Source: Baylisascaris procyonis (lineage: Eukaryota; Nematoda; Chromadorea; Rhabditida; Ascarididae). From it: 64,000 bases of DNA. The stretch is taken from contig JAZARR010000200.1 in assembly GCA_037389465.1 (NCBI GenBank), forward strand, positions 262,001 through 326,000. Direction: 5' to 3'. Shown here piece after piece: positions 28,421 through 41,496 of this stretch. Position numbers and translations under genes: made by a program. The first letter of the stretch is position 1. Each line of letters begins with the position of its first letter. The notes below the pieces were generated by a model. That model ran no database searches and was not told where the DNA came from. It worked only from the letters and a program-made list of their open reading frames with translations.

Positions 28421-30615
28421 ATGCCATCAGCAAATGCCATGTAGTGATCGTATTCCTGAAACACTTTCATTCCTTTAGAGAATACTTTGCACAGCCACTA
28501 TATAACTGTCGAAATAATACAACAAAAAACCTTACATCATTTGAACCTTACAGAGTGAACTAAACTCATTGACAGGGACACCTCTGAACGCGACAAAGAA
28601 AAAGAAACCGCTCATCTTTTCTTTTGTGTAACTCCGGACCGTTTGTGAGCGACTCTGGAGAAAGATTCCTCTCTCAACATGCATTAAAAAATCTCAACAT
28701 GCACGCTTGTTGTTGAAACCGCAGGTTCACGATGTGATCCTTGTCATCTACATTTACGGGTAATCATACATCAAGGGATAATAGTCGATAGCCATAAAAA
28801 CATTAATGAAAGCCAATTTTTAACAAATTTTTCACGGCACAATTTTAACGAAGCTAGATCTGCATATTCAAAACTACTACGAACACGTTAACCGGTCGGT
28901 CTGCCAACTAGATCAACAGCCGACCGGAATGAGCAATTAAATATGCAAATGAACATATATTAAAGACTTCGCCCACTGATCACCACTGCGGAGAAATGTG
29001 TAACTTTATACCGTTATAAAGGTCATTTTTGAAGAATTCAACATTATAGACTCCGCAGGAGCGAACCAGGCACTGATCTCAGCGGAAATTCGCAATCGGT
29101 CGGTTGTCATATCTTCGCCGAAGTTTATAAAGACATTTTCGAACTTGCTTATATATCCTATTGCATGATTACTGGAAAGAAAAAGAAATCTTCCAGCCCT
29201 AAAAAATTGCAATCCACAAAACATAAAAACATTCACAAAATTTTTTGGCAATGTCACAATTTTCGAAGATAAAAATTTGCTTATTACTATGACGGGTTGA
29301 GTGTTATAAAACTGTTGATTAATCAAAAACAGATATAAAGCACTGGAATAAAACCGATAAAAACAGAAATATTCTTCAGTTAATATTTACCTTTATTCAA
29401 TTAATTTAATCAATTAATACTCCACCTGTATTTTATTAAATCATCATAACAGCACACACCAATCTGATTTTTTCAATACAGAACAAATATATCGAACAAA
29501 ATCAGATTGGAAGCCTAATAAAAGAACATTTCACAATTAATATCCTATCATCGATGAATTCTTCCACAACTCCCTCCCTCCCCTCTTCCTCAAGAATGCA
29601 GCACAATACAATACCGTATACCTGCTGCGAACCTCCCCCCCCCAAAAAATCATCGGAGAAAAGGAATCGGGTGGTGGAAAAATAATTTCCCAGCGAAACC
29701 AGCATACCAGAATTCAACAAATCTTGCAATAAATGGGATTTTAAATTTTCTAAAGAAACGACATACCAGTTGCTAAATTTTTTTAAAGTAAAATAAAAAA
29801 CTTAAAAAAACTCACTCCTATGAAAAAACATTAAAATACATATCACTGAAATTAAAATCTCTAAATAATATAAAAATATCGAAACAAATAAATAAATGAA
29901 ATTTGATAAACATATGCAAACGCAAATAAATGCACAGTTCACTCATCAATTCCCGACCAAAAAACAATTGTATTGAAAGAGAAGCAAACAAGCCAAATGG
30001 AATGCTGGTGCAAACAATGGATGCTTTGAAATTGGTATAAGATTATTTCGAAATTAGAAAGAGAGAATCGATGGAAATGAACTTAAGGGAAGTGAAAAGA
30101 TAGAAAGAAAGGGGAGAGAATGAAGTGAGGAGAGTGAAAGAAAAGAGAAAAAACAACAAATATACCAATTCCAAAGCAATTACGTCTACAATAGAGCACA
30201 TTGCAATCTTTTAGAATAAAATAAACGCTGATTAAATATAATTTTAAGATTGCACCGACGATTCTAGAAGCCAATAGGACCAATGATTCTAGGAGCACTA
30301 TCCTTTTCAGACTGCAACAGTAACTTCAATTTATACGTCCCTCTCCATCCTTTTATTTCAAAAACAAAAATGCAACTTAACAAAAGTAATTCAAATCTAA
30401 ATCAAACATAATTCACAAAATAATTTAGTGGACGAAATACCCGAACAAACTTTCTAGTTCACAAAGCTTTCCACCCATCCCATAACAACTGAAATATTAT
30501 TCTTTCATATGCAAATTTCATCATACAACTATGATAAAACCCAAAGCATCTGTTTAAATACATAAAATTAATCAAAAAACGTCGCATTCTACAAACGCTG
30601 ATAGCGTTCTTCCGA

Positions 30616-32272
30616 TCACCTCCAATCGTCGTCGCTTTCATCTTCTTTGTGCTTGGAAATACCTTCCTCCTTGGGTGGAGGTGGTATTAAAGCACTTATA
30701 CGGGCCAAAGCGCCATCGCCCATTTTTGAGGATCTATTCGGCTGCTTGTTTTCTGCCATTTTACCTGATATACCTGAAATAACAAAGAATTGCCCGATTA
30801 TTTATAACGGATCTGCAAAGGTAGTCATTATTCCCTTAAAGAAATTTCAGTATGTATACCTCGTCTAAACACGGTATTCTTTTAGGTAACTATATTTCAT
30901 CCTATCAGTATATAAACGTTTACATACCTATCATAAATATTAGTATTTATAGCCCTATGGTATATAAATAACAAATATTTATATTCCTAAAATAACATGA
31001 CAAAAACAAATGATAATAAAAAATAACATTTAATTAAAACATAATAATAACAAATAAAAATTCACAACCAAAGCAATAATACCAATCATAAACGAAAAGA
31101 GACGTACTAAACAATATGAGGGGTTATGTAATCACATACTGGAAGATTAATTGATGACAAATTTATTCAATCGATAAAATACTCAATAATACTAATATTT
31201 ACTGACTGCAATCTCACAAACTACTAAAAAACTTATGATGGGTGCTAATATTGATCGCTACCAATGATCTACTTCTTTCTACATTGTAAGGCTCGTAATA
31301 TTAACATAATTAAATGGAATATTAAAGAAAGCGGTTCTTTTCAAGAACTTTGTTATCACTTTCATACACTGTCAAACAAATAAAATTCAAAAGAGACACT
31401 TAAAGTTCTTAGGAATAAAACCTTTTCTTCTCAACTCGAGTGCTTTTGCCAACGACGACATCAAATCACCATCGACTGCAGTCGGATTACGCGATCGTAA
31501 CGCAGAAACATCTTCCGATGCACGTGCCTCATCCTTAAGCCCTTATCAATTAATTTAACAATATGAGGAGCAATGCTTAGAGCAGCAAAATATGATACAA
31601 AACCGCTTCCCACAGAATCAAAAAGCATAAATGAATCAGCACTGAACAGATAATTTTCTCCATATGGGGGCAGAAATCAGTCAGAAAGAGTTACGAAATA
31701 TGTGAAAATAACACGATGACTTTTTACAAAAAGGAAAACAAAATTGCCTCTAATATCCTCCCGTGAAGAAAAAATTTACAAAAACTCCAAAAATTAGAAT
31801 GAGCAAGCGAATATTTATTGTCAGCTATTTCAATATGGTACCTACTAATTATAGCCAAATTGGCCGAGTCAATAAAAAATGCTCTAGGGTCCTAATCATC
31901 AACTCAGTGAACTAATAAATTAAATCATCTAGTTTCCATCAAAAAACTAGATGATTTAATTATTTATAATTAACGACTGATGTCATCACCTGGCAACAAT
32001 TTCTGATAGATCAATGATATGAAGATAATAAAAACAACAAATGACTTACCTCCTTTTTAATCGATCGTAGTTTTGCGCCTTTCGTGCCTCAGCTCTACGG
32101 CTTGCCTCCATCAAGTTCGAACGACCATCATCGATTGTGGGTAGTGATGGAACCTTTTTCTCGCATCCTATAGTGGGCGGAGCTGGTGGTGGAGGTGGAG
32201 CTGCTGACACGGACGCTCCTGATGATACCACCAATTTCGATGCATCAACCATTGGCAGCGGAGGTGAAGGAG
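30616..32272 (-). pseudogene. WASHC1 3' fragment, frameshifted in the WH2 region
   Basis: Exons 32050-32272, 31422-31533 and 30616-30773 correspond to the last three exons of the WASHC1 gene at 60263-61943. After GRSNLMEA the copy has lost one base relative to B. The WH2 helix therefore reads through in a wrong frame and the exon ends in the wrong phase; an Ile of the WH2 core is also Ser. The two downstream exons (ending RRKG, then GISGK to ESDDDWR stop) remain open. Exons upstream of the proline-rich region are absent, because the duplicated segment ends at about 32795. It is most likely a dead truncated copy; transcription is unknown. Confidence 0.85.
31918..31959. repeat. perfect 18-bp stem palindrome in segment A
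   Basis: Two perfectly complementary 18-base arms flank a short loop, in the intron between the WH2-region exon and the next WASHC1-type exon. The same element in B (61569-61610) has mismatches in one arm. Confidence 0.8.
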
Positions 32273-32795
32273 CTGAAACTCTGTTTAAATTATTATAATA
32301 AAATCAGAAAATGCTTGCTAAAATTAAAATTAAAGGTAAAAACAAAAGAATGAAGACAGAACAGATAAATCCAAAAGAACTGCTGCAGAGCATCAACATG
32401 AGGGGCTATAAAACAAATCCTCCAAAACATAATTGTCGTCACGCATTCGAACATCTCCAGGAAGTGACTCATATCCGTTATAAATGTGTTCAATGAACAA
32501 TCCTTTCCTGCACTTGCTGCAAGAAGGTCGTTCCTCGCTGATCCTCTAGCAATATCCTTTCACTTCATCATTTGCAAATACCACTCCTTATAAGAACTTG
32601 ATAAAATATGACTGAATAATTGCAGGTGTTAATGAGAACAACCCTAATGCAATCAATTGCAAAGGAAATGGAAAAGGAAGGAAAGTACTAGAAGTAGAAC
32701 AGGGAGGTAAATATGTGATAGAGTGCTCATAGATTGCATGTGATCACCAATGATATGAACATTAAAGCTGTGCAATACACTCTATCACACATGCC

Positions 32796-33231
32796 CACCT
32801 TTCAATATTCAAAACTGAAAGCAAGATGGGTATGATGAGGCAGTTGTTGATAACAAGATGCGCATGAGGTGGAAAGCAAGCAGAGCTGAAGGATGGGTAG
32901 ATGGAGCCATCAAGCAGATCCCTGATGGTTCCATCTACCGTATTCAAACATAACCGGATACTGTTTGCTATTTCTAGCGATGAAATCTGCTGCCCACCTC
33001 ACCACTTCTTTCAGTTCCAACATCTTTAATTACGGCCAGCAAAGAAACGTTGTTTTAAATAGAGCATAATATTTCATAGACCATACAAATGGAAGAGTTA
33101 ATCTTACAAACGGTAACCGGAAGGATTTAACGTTATCAACATGAGAGGAGAAGGATTTAACGCACAGAAAAAAAGATTTTCTAAACGGGACTCCGCTCTC
33201 AAGGTGGCAGTACATTTCAGAATCCGTCAAT
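32796..33231. other. short non-coding stretch at the right end of segment A
   Basis: No gene seen. Similarity to segment B has ended. An antisense-open frame at 33030-33230 lacks any motif. Confidence 0.4.
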
Positions 33232-35058
33232 TCATCTGAAATCCCTCAGATAACCTTCAGGACTATTCGACAGGTAAGTGCTAACCTGTTCGCTTTGATC
33301 CAATGGTTCGCCAAGAATCCGATGACATAAATCCGCCAACTTGAAATGCAACTGTTGTTCATCGGATGGCGATTGATCAGCGATACTTCCATTCGAGTCT
33401 GAACTATGCGCCTCACCTTCAATGTTTGAGCCGTAATAATGCTTCTTATCAACAAGAATTTATGAAACGTTGATAACGTCTCCTATCAGTTAAGGTTTCC
33501 AAAATGATAATAATTATTCCTGTCAGCTTAAAGTTGAATATCACTACTGTCATTTAGAACATCAGATGGTATTAAAACAACATAAAAATATATATCCTTT
33601 CTAGAATTGAATCTGGAAAAGAAACCTTAATTTCAGGAAAATAATACTCTGGGGATAACGATGCCGAAATTGCGACATTTGTGCAACCTCAACATTGTTA
33701 AATCAGAAGCCCAAATTCGAACTTCTGAAATCACCATCAGAACTCCAGAGTCTACATTCCCGTCCATCACACATATCTTTCTTAAGTGCTAAATTCCCCT
33801 CCACCATAAGATTTTTGTTCAAAAAAATTTTCATAGCAGAATCGTCAAATGTATCGTCGCATAATCCAAATCAACTCAATTCACAATACTACACTGGAGA
33901 CAAATAAGCATCACTGTCGTTATTGTAAACGTAATATATGAAAAATATGGTGTTAGCATAACCTCTGCTTCTGTAACACAAAGAGCAACCCCTTTCCAAT
34001 TATCTTAATGAACATCCTTCTCGAAGATTCAAAAGGTTTAAGAGATAGGTCAAATAGATGCACAAAACGAAACAGTTTAAAACCCAACATAAAAATAACT
34101 GCAACTGTTACGATGCCAAAACCATTGTAGTGCTGATTGAAATAAAAACCAAAAACATACTAAGCAGCACTTAGACCTGTACCTCTGTACAGGCAATAAG
34201 AATATAAAAACTGCTTGTTTAAACAATTAAATAACAGGTATGAGTAATATAATTTGCTAAGCAAGGAATAAAGAAGAGCATCACAACTAGACAAACGTCC
34301 ATAAGAAAAAAAATTTACACACGAACAGAATTCAATCTTCCTTCTCCGTCCCTATTTGAAAAAATCCTCTTCCCCTCTCTACAACTCTGTCAATTTCCTC
34401 CCTCTCTTTGTCTACAATTCTGTGAACTTCCTCTCTTCCTTTTTCTTCACTCTGCCAATTTCTCTCTCCCTCCCCTCCAAAATGTTTCATTCCACTGTCA
34501 ACCCCTAGTACACAATATTTACAACTCAAAGCATTCTCTTAACGAATTATAAAAGTAGGCATGTTTATTTACTTACTCTCTAAATAAAAGTTGCTTTAAT
34601 TAATAATTTAAATAAAAGCAAAGATTACCGGTTGGAAGATCGGGAGAAAAATTCTCCGACACGTTTTGTTCACGTTTTAAAAAAAGCACTTACGTTGAAC
34701 AATAAAAGAATATGAAAAGATCTTTTCATTGCGTTGAGACGGTGAAAAAATATTTAGAAGAAAAACTCTTGCAAAGTCTCGAAGGTCATTAGTGAACATT
34801 AGCCCTCTTATTGCCAACAAAAGTTTCACTTACTTTTTGAATTTCAAATATGATATGTTTTACCCACCGCGATCCTTTATTCGTTACCATTCTCAGTTTA
34901 CACCTTTTCACATCCCTAATCCACTTGCGACAAAAAAATACCACGAAAAAAATCATACCTGCTAACAAGATTCTCTCCACTTTTCCACTTGGCCAAGAAA
35001 GCGGGTCGAACGCATCCTTTACATTCTTTATGGCGATATTACGCACAGCAATTACCAT
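33232..35058 (-). CDS. possible small gene, unrecognised
   Basis: Two exon-like pieces. The first, 34959-35058, opens with ATG (MVIAVRNIAIKNV, then DPLSWPSGKVERILLA) and ends at a GT donor. The second, about 33232-33449, follows an AG and reads HYYGSNIEGEAHSSD, then LHFKLADLCHRILGEP, to a TGA. Composition looks protein-like, but the phases do not join directly, so either a middle exon is missing or the two are unrelated. C/T-rich non-coding DNA (34337-34500) lies between. No family was recognised. Confidence 0.25.
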
Positions 35059-35059
35059 C

Positions 35060-38000
35060 GCGTTGCCAAGCGGAACTTATTTCGCTTCTGAGTCGTTCAT
35101 CTCAAACAAACTCTTCTTAACTTTATATTTGCCATCAATAGCAAATTTACAACTTATAGCAGAGTTTCAGCAGTAATAAATAAAGCTCTCTTTAATCGAC
35201 GAACCGTAATCACTAAGTTATCGGCCCAGAAATGCTCCATATATCCCCATATTCCTATTTTTACTTGAAACCAGTCTACGTATATTTTCACTCTTTGTAA
35301 TTTTATATTATTTTCAAAAGTTCGTACGACTTTCCACTCAATAAATTATCAACTGTAATACAATGTTACTTTCAAAACAAACCTCCAGTTCAATTAGCAA
35401 CTAATGCAATAATACAATTTGTGATACTAAATTGTTGTTTTATTCGATGTTTCGACATCTTATCTTATCGACTCAAATGCTTTTTGAGTGACATTTCATC
35501 ATAAAAGAGGAAAAAGTTTAATTATTCTCGCCAACAAGGGTTTGTCCACTAATTCTAAAATAATATAACGGAATAAAAGGATAGCAAAAAAGAAGTCTAA
35601 AATTCTCTCTAACTTGATCATGCATCCGATCTTCTGACAAAAAAGGATCTCAAAGCATTATTAGCGAGGCTTTGAGTGAAACGTTTATCGGCTTCTAATG
35701 AAATATCTAAGTTTTAGAAATATCATTACTTGAAAACTTAGGCAATATAGTTGAATACTGAAGAAATGTGTTACAGAGCAAAGAAGTAGTGATGTAGATT
35801 CATAGTAGCGATCCACGAATCGATGTATTTTAGGAAATCGCAAATCATTAAGACATTTAAAAATCCAAAAAGATTTAGCATAAAAAGCTATAAAGAAATG
35901 CAAAAAAACTTTCAAAAACCAAACAAAAAATCTTCAAAGAATGTCAACATGTACAAGTAAATTGCGGTGAGTGAAATAAATTAAATAAACGATTAGATTG
36001 CTTAGGTATTTGATAGTAAAATGACGTATAATAATTGACAGATAGGTAAACATATAAAAAGAAAAGACGTACAAAGCAACAAACTATTTGTTCTTCGATG
36101 CAAACAACCGCACGAAGACTTACATCGCTAGCGAATGAAGTAAACAGGAGTCGTCAAACGCAGCAATATGCAGTAATCGCCGCTTATAGCAAATTGCCGC
36201 GTATGCCAAATCGCCGCTTATAGCAAACCGCCGCGCATACCAAATCGCTGCGCATGCCAAATCATCGTATAGATCAAGAAACCTATCAAAATACTGCGTT
36301 TTCTTACGTTCTTTGATCTTATTTCGTTTCGCAGCTATATTTTCGCGCTATTTTTGGAATACGATCTTATATGATAACTAAAAATCAGTCTCCACTTTTA
36401 TTAAAGGAATAGCAATGAAAGAAGATGTTAGTTGAGAAAGAAAGGAGCCAAGTTGGGAAGGAAAATTAGAAAATTATAACTCATAATAAAACAACTTCAG
36501 GTAATTCAAAATCGATGTCAAAGACTGCCCACCTGAATGCGATATCAATGCAAAACAAGAACCAATTGAAGCGTCAACAATTCAAATTTTTAGATTTTAT
36601 TTAAAATTGAAAAAATTATTCACATTAATCCCTCTCACCTATGCTTGGTTAGCTATCATGCACTACCAGCACATTCTTCGGCATATTCAATGCGGATGCA
36701 TATTTCTAGTAGGCTGCAAAACTTTAGAAGTTTGCCAGCATCTAGAACTTTCATGAAAAATTTTGGAAAATCGCCAACATCTAGAAACTGTAAAGTATCT
36801 TTTTCGTTTGCGTTAACAGACCAAGAGAGACGATAGAAACGAAGATAAACAAAAACGGAGGTAAACAAACAAATACAAAATTTCCAACAAAATTCTAGTG
36901 CGAATAATAAGAGACCTCAGATAACTGGTTGAACTTACATAATTTAGGTAAGACAAATACCACACATGGTAAGACAACATTCACGCGACCGACCTGCAAC
37001 AACAGCCCGACCTAAAGACCGCTGCAGCCAGGTAAATCAGCGGAGCATTGGGTCGGGGCAGGCGGAAGCGACGTGAAGAGACATTATTCGTAACGAATGC
37101 TCTATTGATTAAAATAAATTAATTAATTAAATTAAATAAATAAACGACCACACACATCACAAATGTCTTATCGCAGACCCATACAATTCGTTAGCTTTGG
37201 AATTATTTCAGTCATAAATGTTCTAGTGACCAAAACCGTACCCTATCATCACCAAAGCAATAAAAAATTGCTACCTAAACTATGGAAATTGCACTTGGAT
37301 TCATTAAACACAAAAAACTAACCAAAGAGTTGTGGTTGTTCGAATAATACTGCGACCAGTTTTACGCTTCGAGACTAAACGTCGAGTCTTGCAGCTATTT
37401 ATCGAGAACCACGCACCTTACTGCAACTACCACAATCATATACCTGAGGTGGAAGTACGAGACAGAAAACCTCATACTCTGCAGAATATTGGAGAAGGCA
37501 ACAACATTACACTGGATAATGGATATTTCGTGGATATGCCAAATCCTAAGGCACCCGTCTCGACTAACGGAAGCGTTCAGAGCAATTTTTGAACCAATTA
37601 GAGATCTTCGGCATAAAAATCGAACCATTTAAATCTTACAACGATTATTCTTTAAAAACTTTTGCCAATTTTTTCTCAAAATAATGGGTATGGACGTCAC
37701 TGCAGGTACATTTCTCAACACAACAGGCCTATGTCTTTCTTACATTACTTGAGAACCTAAAATTGCAACATAGGTTACTTCTCTCACCTCATGTATCATC
37801 CAAAAAAAAACTTCCTTTGATGCACACCACTTACGCTCAAAGCTTCGAAACGCTCAAGTCCTTATTCTACTCATACACTTTGCCTATATAAACAGCTGGC
37901 ACTCAAGCAAACATGAACCATGAAGGATGAGATCACTAAACATTGCTTTCTAACCATTCATACAAAATCTCAGTTAAAATCACCGTTCATATGTCGTGCC

Positions 38001-38230
38001 TGATTAATGAGTGAACAGGTCAGTGAGCAAACATCATGACATCTTCACCTGGTTAATTAATATTCACCTAGCCCACAGGTGTTTATTTACTATTAGGTAT
38101 GACACCGAAGATTCAGCCAAAGATATTTACCTGTAATCGAACATTGCAGTGACCAAATTTACTCGTATACTCAATCCTCGTTTATCATTCTTCACGCAAT
38201 GTCACGACGAATTTATCGCTTTTGTGCTGC
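35060..38230. other. non-coding stretch with repeat element D
   Basis: No gene could be supported. It contains element D (35960-36430), some internal short duplications near 36700-36800, and a plus-strand open stretch at 37332-37592 ending in a stop (IPEVEVRDRKPHTL, then GYFVDMPNPKAPVS). That stretch may be a degenerate coding remnant, with no known motif. Confidence 0.4.
35960..36430. repeat. dispersed element D with 17-bp minisatellite
   Basis: About 470 bp similar to 56136-56505 in the same orientation. At 36177-36275 it carries about six 17-bp units built on GCCGC-TATAGCAAAT variants. The same units recur at 53285-53350 and near 56340. Confidence 0.8.
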
Positions 38231-38231
38231 T

Positions 38232-38431
38232 TCAGATGCCATCTAGAGCCTGTATAGGTCGAGCTTCGGGTCGTTTGGATTCTTCGGTCCTTGATTGGGT
38301 CCGTGATACTCCGCCATAAACTGCTTCTCCCTCGTTCGTGCTCTGAGATGTCCGCATCGACAGATGGATCGGCTCCTGCCCTCTGCTTACGACACCGCCG
38401 CTGCCAGACACAACGTTCACCTTATTCCCTT
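38232..38431 (-). CDS. possible terminal exon, unrecognised
   Basis: Follows a clear CTCAG acceptor and reads GNKVNVVSGSGGVVSRGQEP and further polar, low-complexity sequence to a TGA at 38232. GC content is higher than in the surroundings. It requires an upstream exon ending in phase 1; none could be tied to it. No domain recognised. Confidence 0.3.
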
Positions 38432-39649
38432 CTGAGATGATATAGCATACGCAAAGGTGTTCTCATTTACCTTTTTCACTTATAAACAGAACGGATATCG
38501 TTTATTTATTCATGACATAGAAACCAATAATGTGCAACATAAGCATCAATTTTTATTTGTTTCCGTTTTGTAGGTCGTGTATTGAAACACGCACAACGAC
38601 AACATCCTCACAGAATAACCACCTTACACAATTTTGGGCTCTGGCAAAAAATGGAAAAGAACGGTGGATATACGAAATAAAGAAATCCACCAAATATAGA
38701 AGATTCGGGATTTGAGGGAGACGAGAGAGGGGAAGGGGCTCAGAAATAGAGTGCAGAAAAAATATTCATTTAGACTTTGAAACGCCCGATTCAAAATGAT
38801 CCACGTCTATCAATGCTTCTAACATTCCACCTAATAAGATGCTGTAAGTGGTTAAAAAAATTCAACAATAAATATTCATTTATTTATTCAATAAAAAATT
38901 GAAAAAAACACAAAAAAATGTCAATAATCAATGAACAGCAAGGTTAAGACAACGAAGCTCTGCCGGTAGAAAAGTATTCATACAATAAATAAATTGAGAG
39001 AAATATTGGAAAAAAAAGGAAATATAACAACATGAAACATGTCTAAACGAAAGGTTAGAGGGCTGCACGAGGTGTTACAACTTACACGGATAAAGAAGTG
39101 CTAAATCCTTGTAAACTAGCGAACAAACCTATGCTAAAAGACCGTATGAAAGCTAAATATATGCTTAAAAAAAGTACCGTCTTTACCTTATAACGAAAAC
39201 AATAGCAATAAGACCGTGACCTTAATGAGTCCTTTCAATTAATAACTTCATGAATCACATCGATAAAATTACGGAAATCGTCGACGTTCCCTATCCAAAC
39301 AACGTCGGGCTAAAGAGGGTAGGGATATTTGAACATTGGTCAAAATTTCGATGAAACGATTCTTAGATCGCAAAAACAGTCAGACGGTGTCCTTGCAAAG
39401 AACTCCCACCTCCATATTCGACTTTTTGCTAAGCCCCCTTCCCTCTTACCACATTAATATTCGCAAAGAAACGATCCATGGCATATTAACGACAACAACC
39501 ATGTCAAGACGAGTCAACTGGATTTACTAAGAAATGAAGAGAAGGAGAGAGGGAGGAAACAAAGGAACGAAGAATGAGATGGAAAAAGTGATGTAGTAAC
39601 CGTCTGAGATGTTTGCCCAGTCTGAACATCGTTGAATCGACAATAATTT

Positions 39650-41496
39650 TCACGTCCAATGGTCTTTGCCCATTTGTAGGCTTTCTTCAATCGCTGCATT
39701 AACACGCTGAAAACGAATTCTTCACTGAAGCATTATCTCAGAAAAATGTCACATTTCTAAACATCTAGCCAACTCCGCAGATGGAAGTTAATGCCCATTC
39801 AAAACTTCAGCAGTATTCACCGGAAATTTTATAGGTATCCACCAAAAATTTTAGAAGAGACTGGTACCACCCCTTTTCCAATACAACAGAGAAAAAGATC
39901 TCAGAAGAGCAAATCAAGCACAAACCTCCATCATTTGTTGCAATTCATTGCCACCTACTTTGGTCGCTTTCCTTTTACGCCTCTTTTGCTGCCTCGGCTT
40001 CACTTGCATCACATCGCTCTTCTCCAGATGCGCTTGCCATTTCACTCCGAACTCCCTGAATCAGGTTGCGCTTTTTGAACTTAGAAGCTTGAAAAAATGA
40101 CAATAAAAACAGGCATTTCCGAAAAGAACTCAATGTCGTGCACTAATTTAAAGTCGCTTTTTTAGAACTTCATATCTACGATGCCATTAGCATATTGTGT
40201 CTCAGTGTAGAGGAGGAATCACTTCGACAAATGAATTTATCTGTTAAAAAAATAAAAAACTTCATTTACACCTAAGTTACTTTGAGCAAAATGCCGAAAC
40301 GTGGGGGAAAAATAAACTTACTTTTTTCTCGCACGAAAATCTGGAAGAAATGGGGAATTTCTGCGAAGGAATCGTCGTTCCGGGCCATATTGACGTTGTT
40401 GTACGCTGTACAAGATCTACAGCGCTTACCTTATGGAAATCCGATTGAAGACTAATGTTGAAGAGTGTCCTGAAATGACCAGTACATGACTATTATAACA
40501 TCCTTCTCAACCGACGATGACAATCATTCAGGCTTTACTTCCATAATCGTCCGTATTACTGAAATCATTATAATAACGACTAATATCGAATATAGGGAAC
40601 CCACCATCCTATAATCGCATCTCCCAATTGCTACGCAAAACGGATTCGAGACAAATGAACCGAAAGTTCTCAATACCAGGACTTTCAGCTATAAATCAAT
40701 ATATCAAAGCTTGAAAGATCAACGATTGCATTACGTTTTCGAGAAAAGTACTCGCGAGAGATATGACTACATTTTCTAAGTAACTAATGAAAAATCGCCA
40801 AATTTTATAGAAGTCAGTAATCATCGTCGAAACGAATAATTTATATTTGCCAACTGAAATATGCCCAAATATTATCTCCAACAGAACAAAAGAACGCAAC
40901 AAATCCTTATCTATAGCAGCTATGCCAATTAAAAGATGCTGAGACTATTGGATCACCGAAAAAAGTGTTGAAAGCAATGGATCATAAATAAAATGTAAAA
41001 CTAGGAAATACGATTTGCCAGCGTTCGTACAACCCACCAGATAGATGTCATTCCTTACAGCAGTGCCTCAAGTGGACCATTTTAAATGAATATTCTGGAA
41101 AGAAACTTGCTCATGTAGAGTGTAATAAACTTCAATCAATTTGCTAGCAAAGTGAGAAGAGAAAATAACAGCACAATGAGCATTAGCAAAAGAAACCCTT
41201 TGATAAAATCAGGAAGTTCATGGGACTCATTTGCGGTACTGCTTCTCAAAAGAACGAGTTCATGAAGCTCGATCCTCTCAGATGAAACTGAAGTGAAGTT
41301 GAAAGCTAAGACCCTCTTTCTTACTCAAATACTCTCAAACAAACACAAGAAATAACTTAGTACCCACCGCCGATGGCTCGGTTATTGAACTCAACGTCGA
41401 TAGTGTAGCGACCCACTTCGTTCGGAGTGAAAACAACCCCGGTTGTACCGTCAGCATGTTTATTTGCCGTATGCCTTACTTTTACCTTCTTTGCGC
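39650..41496 (-). CDS. filamin-type domain protein, 3' part
   Basis: Exons 41364-41496, 39926-40055 and 39650-39706 join with all phases kept. The first carries the second half of a filamin/ABP280 Ig-like repeat (HADGTTGVVFTPNEVGRYTI, then DVEFNNRAIGGG). The second is very basic (PRQQKRRKRKAT). The third ends RVNAAIEESLQMGKDHWT and a stop. Filamin repeats occur in actin cross-linkers and in TRIM-type proteins; too little is visible to choose. The first half of the repeat must lie upstream above 41500 and was not found. The intron between the first two exons contains the NOA1 fragment at 40352-41322. The domain is seen; the gene model is inferred. Confidence 0.5.
40352..41322 (-). pseudogene. 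duplicated NOA1 exon pair, disabled
   Basis: A direct-orientation copy of 17234-18149, containing part of the NOA1 exon with SIWPGTT, the intron, and the G1 exon. The G1 exon is nearly identical to the source, but an Arg codon CGA is now TGA (STRGTA context), giving an in-frame stop. The donor GTATGT has become GTATTT. The other exon has several replacements after WPGTT and has lost its cysteine. Exons before and after are absent, so it cannot make a GTPase. Confidence 0.88.

Larger units (their letters stand above)
26891..32795. repeat. segmental duplication, copy A (partner 56511-62460)
   Basis: About 5.9 kb in direct orientation to copy B, offset about 29.65 kb. The core (about 27720-31790) is nearly identical, with scattered single differences and changes in homopolymer length. 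The edges (26891-27600 and 31800-32795) are clearly more diverged. It contains the first 35 nt of PIG-P exon 2, PIG-P exon 1, the last three exons of WASHC1 and the intergenic DNA between them. Confidence 0.95.
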
